From an uncultured Clostridia bacterium (lineage in GTDB: Bacteria; Bacillota; Clostridia; TANB77; CAG-508): 5,542 bases of DNA. Below, piece after piece: positions 1 to 5,542 of this stretch; the first letter of the stretch is position 1; each line of letters starts with the position of its first letter. Both the position numbers and the translations under genes were made by a program. The notes below the pieces were generated by a model. It saw only the letters and a list, made by a program, of their open reading frames with translations. It was not told where the DNA came from and did no database searches. The DNA lies in the NCBI GenBank assembly GCA_948976265.1, contig CARFUA010000020.1, positions 397-5,938 on the forward strand, written 5' to 3'.

Positions 1-2
1 TT

Positions 3-125
3 AAAGGATATCATTTTTGGACAATAAGACGACTTCATTCTGTTGTTATGAGTTCTTTGAACTTAAAGTCTGCCTCAAAAAAAGTCTTTCTTCACAAAAA
101 TAACTGTGTTTATGGAAATATGTAA
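3..125 (+). CDS. 3' end of an unidentified upstream gene (partial)
   Basis: A reading frame is open from the left edge for 40 codons and stops at TAA 123-125. The translated tail begins KGYHFWTIRRLHSVV and ends NNCVYGNM. It is basic and not strongly hydrophobic, so it does not look like the end of a flippase or other membrane protein. I do not recognise the family. In AT-rich DNA a run of 40 sense codons can occur by chance, and another frame here is also open for about 33 codons, so the call rests mainly on the expectation that the tightly packed locus continues to the left. If real, it lies 73 nt before the GT32 gene on the same strand. Confidence 0.4.
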   Translation, partial: KGYHFWTIRRLHSVVMSSLNLKSASKKVFLHKNNCVYGNM

Positions 126-198
126 TAAACATTTGTAATATGGAGTATTTTATATTGTGATTTGGTTAGTCTATATGTGACGATAATAAAAAGTAAGT

Positions 199-972
199 AT
201 GAAGATGGAAAATGAAAGTAACATACCAAAGAAAATACATTATGTTTGGTTAGGGAATGCTTCTAAGCCTCGTTCTGTGATAGATTGCATTAATTCTTGG
301 AAGGAGAAAATGCCTGATTATGAAATTAAATGTTGGGATGAGAATGTATTTGATGTAAATTCAGTTCCTTGGGTTAAGGAAGCTATTAGCAAAGGGAAGT
401 GGTCATTAGCGTCAGATTATATTAGGCATTATGCTATATATACTGAGGGAGGAATATATTTAGATACTGATGTAAAAGTATTTCGTCCTTTTGATGAGTT
501 TCTTAATTGGGATTTTTTTACCTCTGTAGAATATCATCCTCAGATTTATATTTCGTCAGGCAGAAATTGTGTTGATGTAGATGGGCACGCTTTGAAAAAA
601 GGTGATGTAGTAGAAGGGTGCGGATTGCTAGCTGCATGTTTTGCTGCAAAAAAAGGGAATGCATTTGTAAAGGAATGTTTGGAATACTTTGGAAGTAGAC
701 ATTTTGTCAAAGAAGATGGTAGCCTTTTTATAGATATCATTAATCCTGGAATAATGGCAACAATAGCTACAGCATATGGATTTGTTTATAAAGACGAGGA
801 TCAATTATTGGAAAATAATATGATGATTTTTAATTCCTCTGTTTTTGCAGGTAATCCTGCGACAAGAACCAAACAATCTTATTGTATGCATTTTTGTGAT
901 GGAAGTTGGAGGGATAAAAGCTTTTTTGAACGATTAAAATGGGAAGTTAAGAAATTTCTAAAGCATCGATAG
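199..972 (+). CDS. GT32-family glycosyltransferase (DXD sugar-binding type)
   Basis: This 257-residue protein is predicted to be a cytoplasmic, retaining GT-A glycosyltransferase that moves a sugar from a nucleotide-sugar donor to the growing lipid-linked repeat unit. The N-terminus carries the family opening IPKKIHYVWLG (residues 9-19). The core is the PF04488-type block at 72-92, SDYIRHYAIYTEGG followed by IYLDTDV, in which D89-T-D91 is the metal/nucleotide-sugar DXD motif. A C-terminal H231...S236-W237 pair fits the H-x(n)-SW ending seen in many bacterial GT32 enzymes. The last ~17 residues (SFFERLKWEVKKFLKHR) are basic and amphipathic, which would suit peripheral membrane contact. The length is normal for bacterial GT32. 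The ATG at 199 has no Shine-Dalgarno; a second ATG at 205 (Met3) is an equally possible start, and both precede the first motif. The polymerase gene starts 7 nt after the stop, so co-transcription is likely. Family is confident; donor and acceptor are unknown. Confidence 0.93.
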   Translation: MKMENESNIPKKIHYVWLGNASKPRSVIDCINSWKEKMPDYEIKCWDENVFDVNSVPWVKEAISKGKWSLASDYIRHYAIYTEGGIYLDTDVKVFRPFDEFLNWDFFTSVEYHPQIYISSGRNCVDVDGHALKKGDVVEGCGLLAACFAAKKGNAFVKECLEYFGSRHFVKEDGSLFIDIINPGIMATIATAYGFVYKDEDQLLENNMMIFNSSVFAGNPATRTKQSYCMHFCDGSWRDKSFFERLKWEVKKFLKHR

Positions 973-979
973 TTGCTAT

Positions 980-2245
980 ATGTATACTTTATACTTTTTA
1001 CTAATTTACTTTATCTTTTGCTGGAGAACTCGTGCATACTTAGTGCTTTCTTCATTATTCATTTTATTTCCTATTCATATCACATTAAAGCATTGTTTTG
1101 CAATTCTAGGTGGGAATGTTTATTTTCCTTTTTGGTATGATATTGCAATATTCTTTCTTCTACAAAAGGCGTTTAGAGTTAAAATGCAGGTTTCTTACTA
1201 TTGGATTGTCTTTTTATTTTTTATATTATATCTTTTTGCTTTTTATTTTTTGCTGCCTAATGATAAAGATGCGATCTCGACATTGAGGATTTATCTTCAT
1301 TGCTTTTGTTTATTTTTTAGTTTGTCAACTTTGAAATTTACTTCATTACAAATAAAAAAACTTTTTATTGTACAACTTTGGGTAACATATATTCTTTGTA
1401 TAACAGGAATTGTCATTTATTTTTTCTTTCAATCAGATTGGCATCTTTTTTTAAATCATTATATAATTGATAAGAATGGAGCCTTGAGTTATGTAACTCC
1501 ATCTTTTACGATAATGGGAATTGAGAGGATGAATGGTCTTATTGGAGCTCCAAATCAGTTTGGTGTCTATATGGCATATGTTTGGCTATGGATATATTCA
1601 GCATGTATTTCTAAATCTATAAATAAATTTTCTTCTTGGTTATGTCTTGTCTTGGTTTCTGGATGCTTGTTCATGTCTTTTTCTAGAGCTGGTTGGGCGC
1701 TTGTTATTATAACACTCTTTTTATTTAATTTTTATAAAGGAAAAGCTGTTGTTGTAATCAAATTTATGTTTGCTATGTTATTTGCTTTGGTATTAATAAT
1801 GGCTATTGTTTTTATTTTAGAACCAATGTTTTTCGATATTGTAGTAGCTTCTTTAACAGGTGAAGAAAGTAGTGCTTCAACAAGAGGAGATATGGTTCAT
1901 GATTTTTATTTGCAGTTATTGTCAACGCCATGGGGAAATGGTCTAGGAACAGGAACTATAGATGGTGATGGAGGAAATATTGCAGAATCTTCTATTTTAT
2001 TACAAGCTTATGAAATAGGAATACAAGGATGTGCCTTTTATTTATTTTTATGGTTTGTGCTTTTAAAAAAAATGAGGCGATATAAAACGGAGATTTATTT
2101 GATAATGTCATCGTTGATGATTGCTACATTAATGGTTTCCGTTGTATCAGTTAATATATTTCAGTATCCTTATGTTTATTATATATGGGGAGGAATGGGA
2201 TTTATTGTAAATAAATCAGTAAAATCAGTTTATGAGAATAGATAA
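980..2245 (+). CDS. wzy: Wzy-like O-antigen/capsule repeat-unit polymerase (O-antigen ligase superfamily)
   Basis: A 421-residue integral membrane protein with roughly 11-12 hydrophobic segments by eye (for example ~1-15, 73-92, 130-149, 238-252, 258-282, 373-392). Wzy proteins polymerise undecaprenyl-diphosphate-linked repeat units at the periplasmic face. Superfamily (PF04932-like) marks visible here are R183-MNGLIGAPNQFG (183-195), the SFSRAGW motif (233-239), and a large hydrophilic loop from ~283 to 345. That loop carries STRGD (300-304), the Gly-rich PWGNGLGTG (317-325), and an E336-S337...G347-I-Q-G350 element. The last matches the ligase-type H[NSQ]X9GXXG pattern except that Glu replaces His, which leans towards polymerase rather than WaaL-type ligase. 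Being embedded among glycosyltransferase genes also favours Wzy. The start lies 7 nt after the GT32 stop, and the 3' end overlaps the GT2 gene by 14 nt. Wzy proteins diverge strongly, so the gene symbol is functional, not orthology-based. Confidence 0.85.
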   Translation: MYTLYFLLIYFIFCWRTRAYLVLSSLFILFPIHITLKHCFAILGGNVYFPFWYDIAIFFLLQKAFRVKMQVSYYWIVFLFFILYLFAFYFLLPNDKDAISTLRIYLHCFCLFFSLSTLKFTSLQIKKLFIVQLWVTYILCITGIVIYFFFQSDWHLFLNHYIIDKNGALSYVTPSFTIMGIERMNGLIGAPNQFGVYMAYVWLWIYSACISKSINKFSSWLCLVLVSGCLFMSFSRAGWALVIITLFLFNFYKGKAVVVIKFMFAMLFALVLIMAIVFILEPMFFDIVVASLTGEESSASTRGDMVHDFYLQLLSTPWGNGLGTGTIDGDGGNIAESSILLQAYEIGIQGCAFYLFLWFVLLKKMRRYKTEIYLIMSSLMIATLMVSVVSVNIFQYPYVYYIWGGMGFIVNKSVKSVYENR

Positions 2246-3005
2246 TCCATTAATTACTGTCATAACAGTGTCTTATAATTCAGTATCTGTTATTGAGGAT
2301 ACGATAGAAAGTGTACTTAAACAAACATATCCTCGGATTGAATATATAATTATTGATGGTGGAAGTCGGGATGGCACGGTTGATATAATTAGGCAATATG
2401 AAAAATCTATTTCTTTTTGGATTTCTGAAAAAGATAGTGGGGTATATCATGCAATGAATAAGGGTATTGATAGAGCGACAGGAGAATGGTTGATTTTTAT
2501 GAATAGTGGTGATCGATTTTATTCTGAAACAATTTTATCACAAGTGTTTGAGCATGAATATAAATCAGATATTATTTATGGTGCTGTAGAATTAGATTAT
2601 GGTTTCACTAAAATTATAAAGAGACCATATCCTTTAGAATGTCTTCCATTGCATATGTGTTTTTCACATCAATCTTGTTTTGTTCGAACTGATTTAATGA
2701 AAAAGACTAAATTTGATACAAACTATTCTATTGTTGCCGATTATGCGTTTTTTTTGGAACAATATAAAAAAGGAAATCTTTTTCATCAATTACCGTTTAC
2801 AATATCTACTTATGATAATGTAAATGGAATTTCATCTGCTCCTAATATTAAAGTTTTAGTAAGACACTTGAATGAATTGCAAAGAATAGAGGTATTTCAT
2901 GGATCTATATATTTTGAAATATTAAAGTTTTTAGTAAAGAGGATGATTAGATGTATATGTCCGAAATTCATTCTAAAAATTTACTACAGAAAGGTGAATG
3001 ATTAA
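2232..3005 (+). CDS. GT2-family glycosyltransferase (WfgS/WcaE-like)
   Basis: A 257-residue GT-A inverting glycosyltransferase of the family 2 branch that includes WfgS-like O-antigen enzymes; it should add one sugar to the lipid-linked repeat unit in the cytoplasm. Motifs in order: the nucleotide-binding strand PLITVITVSYNS (6-17), the ESVLKQTYPRIEYIIIDGGS block with DGGSRDGT at 42-49, SEKDSGVYHAMNKGI (65-79), and the acceptor/metal-site region FMNSGDRF (89-96), where NSGD takes the place of a classical DXD. HQSCFVR (146-152) and the likely catalytic-base region VADYAFFL (168-175) follow. The C-terminal ~30 residues are hydrophobic and basic (LVKRMIRCICPKFILKIYYRK), suggesting membrane association. 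The ATG lies inside the end of the polymerase gene (14-nt overlap, different frame) and is the only start that precedes the first motif, so translational coupling is likely. Sugar specificity cannot be assigned. Confidence 0.93.
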   Translation: MRIDNPLITVITVSYNSVSVIEDTIESVLKQTYPRIEYIIIDGGSRDGTVDIIRQYEKSISFWISEKDSGVYHAMNKGIDRATGEWLIFMNSGDRFYSETILSQVFEHEYKSDIIYGAVELDYGFTKIIKRPYPLECLPLHMCFSHQSCFVRTDLMKKTKFDTNYSIVADYAFFLEQYKKGNLFHQLPFTISTYDNVNGISSAPNIKVLVRHLNELQRIEVFHGSIYFEILKFLVKRMIRCICPKFILKIYYRKVND

Positions 3006-3033
3006 TTAAGAATGGTAGATACTGACATAATAA

Positions 3034-4131
3034 ATGAAAACAATATACATAGTTGACTTGATTGGATCTTACTGTGGCATGCATTATTATGATGAAGCAT
3101 TTGCCGATATTTTGCGTAAGAAGGGATTTCAAGTAAAAATACTTTCTACTTTTAATGAACAAGGAGAGAAACCTTTTTTCTCTCTTATATTTGGTAGGAA
3201 TAAACTGATATCAGTCTTGTTGCTTTTGAAAAATTACCTACGGTTATTGAAACATATGATTACTCACAAGAGGGGAGTATATATTTATATGTGTTATGGT
3301 GAACTTTATGATCTGTTAATGATGTCACCTAGTATGGTTAGTAGGCGGTTATGGTGTGATATGCATGAAGCGCATGCTTTAAAATATATGGATACTTCGC
3401 GTGTCTTATGTTTCTTTGATTGGTATTATACTAAATATGTACGTTGCTTTATTTATCATTCTGAGCGTACAAAAAATATATTGAATACTATAGGGGTGAA
3501 AGTTTCAATGTTATATGTACCTCATTTAAAATATTCTTTTAAGAAAAAATATGAGGAAAAGTCACTATCTAAAGATGTTGCTGATGCATTTGTGAGTATT
3601 GGCAAAATTAAATTTCTTTTTTTTGGAAACTTAAGTTATGCAAAAGGTATTGATATCATTGTAGATGTATTTGCAAGATTACCGCATGGTGTAAGGGAAA
3701 AAGTCGAACTTGTAATTGCTGGTAAAAATGTTGAAAATATAGATTTTAGTTTATTGTATGGAATATCAACAGATTACAGGGTACTTGATCGTCATATTAA
3801 TGATGATGAATTGGTCTATTTATATAGTCATACAGATGTAGTTTTACTACCTTATCGTAAATCTTCGCAAAGTGGTATTTTTGCAATGGCATGTTATTTT
3901 AAGAAAGTTATGTTATTAACGGACATTCCATATTTTCGTAAAATGATAGACGAGTTTCCTAGTTTTGGCAGACTTACATCAATCAATAAGTATCGTCAAT
4001 CAGTAGAGGATATAATAAAAAAACCAGTGTTAGATAATTATTATACAACTTCAGATTGTGAACGTTATGAACAGAAGAAAGAAATCAACGATTTTGTAAC
4101 TATGGTTGATGCTGAGATAAATAGAGTTTGA
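3034..4131 (+). CDS. GT-B glycosyltransferase, GT4-like, with atypical EX7E region
   Basis: A 365-residue protein with a two-domain GT-B layout, predicted to transfer a sugar during repeat-unit assembly. The N-terminal acceptor-side half starts MKTIYIVDLIGSYCGMHYYD and contains GFQVKILS (31-38), the position of the usual 'GHeV' strand. The donor-binding half begins at KFLFFGNLSYAKGID (193-207), equivalent to the 'GRL...KG' element of GT4, continues with VELVIAG (224-230) and INDDELVYLYSHTDVVLLPY (255-274), and ends the core with SGIFAMACYFKKVMLLTDIPYF (280-301). When aligned on the usual EAMA element, the two EX7E glutamates become R275 and F283. This fits an SG-type GT4 sub-branch or an unusual active site. 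It starts 28 nt after the GT2 stop with no Shine-Dalgarno and is followed by a 158-nt gap, so it may be the last gene of a sub-block. Fold is fairly secure; substrate is unknown. Confidence 0.85.
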   Translation: MKTIYIVDLIGSYCGMHYYDEAFADILRKKGFQVKILSTFNEQGEKPFFSLIFGRNKLISVLLLLKNYLRLLKHMITHKRGVYIYMCYGELYDLLMMSPSMVSRRLWCDMHEAHALKYMDTSRVLCFFDWYYTKYVRCFIYHSERTKNILNTIGVKVSMLYVPHLKYSFKKKYEEKSLSKDVADAFVSIGKIKFLFFGNLSYAKGIDIIVDVFARLPHGVREKVELVIAGKNVENIDFSLLYGISTDYRVLDRHINDDELVYLYSHTDVVLLPYRKSSQSGIFAMACYFKKVMLLTDIPYFRKMIDEFPSFGRLTSINKYRQSVEDIIKKPVLDNYYTTSDCERYEQKKEINDFVTMVDAEINRV

Positions 4132-4289
4132 AAAAATGATTATGGTATTTTCTAAATTTATTTCTGCTTTTATTTAAGAAAAAGTAAAACTCTCATATTG
4201 GACTCGCTACACGAAATATTGTTCCGAGAAAAAGAGATTGTTTTGTATACTTAGAGTTATCAATTTACCTTCATATATTAAAATTTCTG
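4132..4289. other. 158-nt intergenic gap, no convincing gene
   Basis: This is the longest internal gap in an otherwise close-packed gene string. The only + strand ATG frame near its start (4136-4177) encodes 13 mostly hydrophobic residues (MIMVFSKFISAFI), too short to call. No strong hairpin with a T-run is present. A TATACTTA stretch at 4246-4253 only loosely resembles the Bacteroidales -7 element TAnnTTTG, and no well-placed TTTG lies 19-21 nt upstream. It may hold a weak internal promoter or the remains of a deletion or recombination junction; neither is shown by the sequence. Confidence 0.4.
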
Positions 4290-5417
4290 ATGAAAATAGC
4301 TTTTATTGGCACTCGTGGTATTCCAAATAACTATGGGGGCTTTGAGCAGTTTGCTGAATACATTTCCGTAGGTTTGGCAAAAAGAGGTCACATAGTGACT
4401 GTCTATTCTCCTCATTTTCACCCTTATAAAAAAGATTTTTATAAAGGAGTACGTATCAAACATATTTATAGTCCTGAAACATGGATGGGGAGTTCTGTTG
4501 GGAGTTTCTTTTATGATTATTTTTCGTTAAAAGATGCACTCAAACGGGAAAAGTTCGATATTATTTATGAAGCAGGGTACACTAGTATTGTACCAGCTTA
4601 TATTTGGTTTAATGTGAAGAATATTAAGTGTCCAATATTTATAACGAATATGGATGGATTGGAATATAAGCGTACAAAGTTTAATAAATGGATACGGAAA
4701 TTTGTCTTTTGGGAAGAAAGACAGGCTGTGAAACACAGTCATTATCTAATTGCTGATAATATGGGTATTCATGATTATTATAAGGCGAAATATAATAAAA
4801 CTTGTCGTTTTATTGCTTATGGAGCAGATATACATGATGATTACAATAAGGAAGTATTGAAGGAATTTAAGTTAGAATTGAATGGTTATTATTTGCTTGT
4901 AGCGAGGTTAGAACCTGAGAATAATATTGCAATGGCTATAGAAGGGTATTTGGCTTCTAAAGAAAATGGGCGTAAACCATTGATAATTGTAGGTAAAACT
5001 AATACCCCTCATGGTAAAAAACTTGTGGAACAATATGCTAAAGAGAGTTATGTGCGTTTTATTGGTGGAGTTTATGATTTTGATAAACTGAATTCAATAC
5101 GTAAGTTTTCTTTTGCATATTTTCACGGTCATTCAGTAGGAGGAACAAATCCATCACTTTTAGAAGCTATGGCTTCAGGTTGTTTTATTTTAGCTAATGA
5201 TAATATATTTAATCGATCAGTGCTAAAAGAAAATGCCAAATATTATCATACAGCAATAGAGGTGACCAAGTTATTAAATGATATGGATATTATTGCTGCA
5301 CGAGATAAAGAGAAATTTATATCTGCAAATTTGGAAGAGATAAAAACAGAATATTCTTGGGAGCATTTAGTAGATGAACATGAAAAATATTTTATGGAAT
5401 TGTTTGTTGAGAAATGA
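4290..5417 (+). CDS. DUF1972-type glycosyltransferase, putative rhamnosyltransferase
   Basis: A 375-residue GT-B enzyme of GT4 type. The N-terminal half is a clear DUF1972 (PF09314) domain: MKIAFIGTRGIPNNYGGFEQ (1-20, with RGIP at 9-12 and GGFE at 16-19), the YSPHFHP region (39-45), YEAGYTSIVPAY (93-104) and NMDGLEYKR (120-128). The C-terminal donor-binding half shows YLLVARLEPENNI (201-213), PLIIVGKT (230-237), VRFIGGVYD (255-263) and HGHSVGGTNPSLLEAMASG (279-297). Here the second EX7E glutamate is E292, while the first position is Gly284. That GGTNPSLLE form is usual for this family. Characterised DUF1972 proteins are commonly annotated as dTDP-rhamnosyltransferases, but the donor is not provable from sequence and no rhamnose biosynthesis (rml) gene is in this window. 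The start at 4290 gives the canonical N-terminus immediately, so it is well supported despite lacking a Shine-Dalgarno. Confidence 0.93.
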   Translation: MKIAFIGTRGIPNNYGGFEQFAEYISVGLAKRGHIVTVYSPHFHPYKKDFYKGVRIKHIYSPETWMGSSVGSFFYDYFSLKDALKREKFDIIYEAGYTSIVPAYIWFNVKNIKCPIFITNMDGLEYKRTKFNKWIRKFVFWEERQAVKHSHYLIADNMGIHDYYKAKYNKTCRFIAYGADIHDDYNKEVLKEFKLELNGYYLLVARLEPENNIAMAIEGYLASKENGRKPLIIVGKTNTPHGKKLVEQYAKESYVRFIGGVYDFDKLNSIRKFSFAYFHGHSVGGTNPSLLEAMASGCFILANDNIFNRSVLKENAKYYHTAIEVTKLLNDMDIIAARDKEKFISANLEEIKTEYSWEHLVDEHEKYFMELFVEK

Positions 5418-5509
5418 TGATAAAGTAAAATGTGTAGTAATTGAAGGGGAATTATGAAATTCTAATAAATGTATGGTGGATTAACCCTAAAAGGTATGGT
5501 ATAAAATAA

Positions 5510-5542
5510 ATGTTGAGATGTAATAAACACGTGAGTGTTTCG
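5510..5542 (+). CDS. Possible 5' end of a downstream gene, perhaps another GT2 (partial)
   Basis: An ATG at 5510 opens a frame of 11 codons, MLRCNKHVSVS, that runs off the right edge. A short polar lead followed by a V-S-V-S strand is how many GT2 glycosyltransferases begin (...VSVSIVIPTYN), and the locus would be expected to continue on this strand. Eleven codons are far too few for an identification, and other ATGs in the preceding 90 nt (5455, 5470, 5495, 5518) are closed by stops within a few codons. Treat as a hint only. Confidence 0.3.
   Translation, partial: MLRCNKHVSVS
5525..5540. repeat. Short perfect inverted repeat (6-bp arms, 4-nt loop)
   Basis: AAACAC at 5525-5530 and GTGTTT at 5535-5540 are exact reverse complements around GTGA. 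The window ends two bases later, so a following T-run, which would make it a terminator, cannot be checked. It overlaps the possible start of the next reading frame, so it may be a chance hairpin, a translation-modulating hairpin, or part of a terminator lying between genes. Confidence 0.3.

Noticed and set aside
65..87. Direct repeat AAAGTCT at 65-71 and 81-87
   Set aside because: Only 7 nt in AT-rich DNA and inside a probable coding end; no third copy or matching structure.
546..740. Reverse-strand open frame of 64 codons within the GT32 gene
   Set aside because: It lies wholly inside a well-supported gene on the other strand, is low-complexity Ser/Pro/Phe-rich, and has no recognisable motif.
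2968..3162. Reverse-strand open frame of 64 codons across the GT2/GT4-like junction
   Set aside because: It overlaps the ends of two convincing + strand genes and has no domain or context support.
4136..4177. Short + strand frame of 13 codons (MIMVFSKFISAFI)
   Set aside because: Too short, no ribosome binding site, and hydrophobic content is expected by chance from T-rich DNA.
4167..4185. Possible A/T hairpin CTTTT...AAAAG as a terminator after the GT4-like gene
   Set aside because: The stem is five weak pairs with a long loop and no T-run behind it.
4219..4253. Possible promoter (TTG 4219-4221, TATACTTA 4246-4253) before the DUF1972 gene
   Set aside because: Both elements mismatch the Bacteroidales consensus and the spacing is 24 nt instead of about 19-21.
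4188..4258. Inverted AACTCT / AGAGTT pair in the 158-nt gap
   Set aside because: Six-base arms separated by about 60 nt are expected by chance and do not extend.
4278..4742. Two reverse-strand open frames (61 and 71 codons) opposite the DUF1972 gene
   Set aside because: Both are antisense to a clear DUF1972 domain and show no protein-family features.

Overview
The window is an internal piece of a surface-polysaccharide biosynthesis locus (capsule, exopolysaccharide or O-antigen type). All recognisable genes lie on the + strand. It is strongly AT-rich, and none of the five complete genes has a clear AGGAGG-type Shine-Dalgarno sequence before its start. Together with the gene families present, this suggests Bacteroidota, most likely a Bacteroides/Prevotella/Parabacteroides-like Bacteroidales. 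The assignment is inferred from sequence style only.

Layout: (1) 3-125, the probable last 40 codons of an unidentified upstream gene, followed by a 73-nt gap. (2) 199-972, a GT32-type (DXD, PF04488-like) glycosyltransferase. (3) 980-2245, a multi-pass membrane protein of the O-antigen polymerase/ligase superfamily, best read as the Wzy polymerase. (4) 2232-3005, a GT2 glycosyltransferase overlapping the polymerase gene by 14 nt. (5) 3034-4131, a GT-B (GT4-like) glycosyltransferase that lacks the usual EX7E glutamates. (6) 4132-4289, a 158-nt gap with no convincing gene. (7) 4290-5417, a DUF1972-type glycosyltransferase, a family often annotated as rhamnosyltransferase. (8) 5418-5542, a 125-nt tail that ends in a possible start of another gene and a short hairpin.

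How the parts would work together: the four glycosyltransferases would act at the cytoplasmic face of the inner membrane, adding sugars one at a time to an undecaprenyl-diphosphate-linked primer. After export by a Wzx flippase, the Wzy-like protein would join repeat units on the periplasmic side. The priming sugar-phosphate transferase, the flippase, chain-length control and nucleotide-sugar genes are not in this window and presumably lie outside it. Donor and acceptor sugars cannot be read from sequence alone.

I found no RNA gene, CRISPR array, insertion sequence or clear new system. The points most worth a second look are the active-site-level deviations in the polymerase and in the GT-B enzyme, and the two non-coding gaps.
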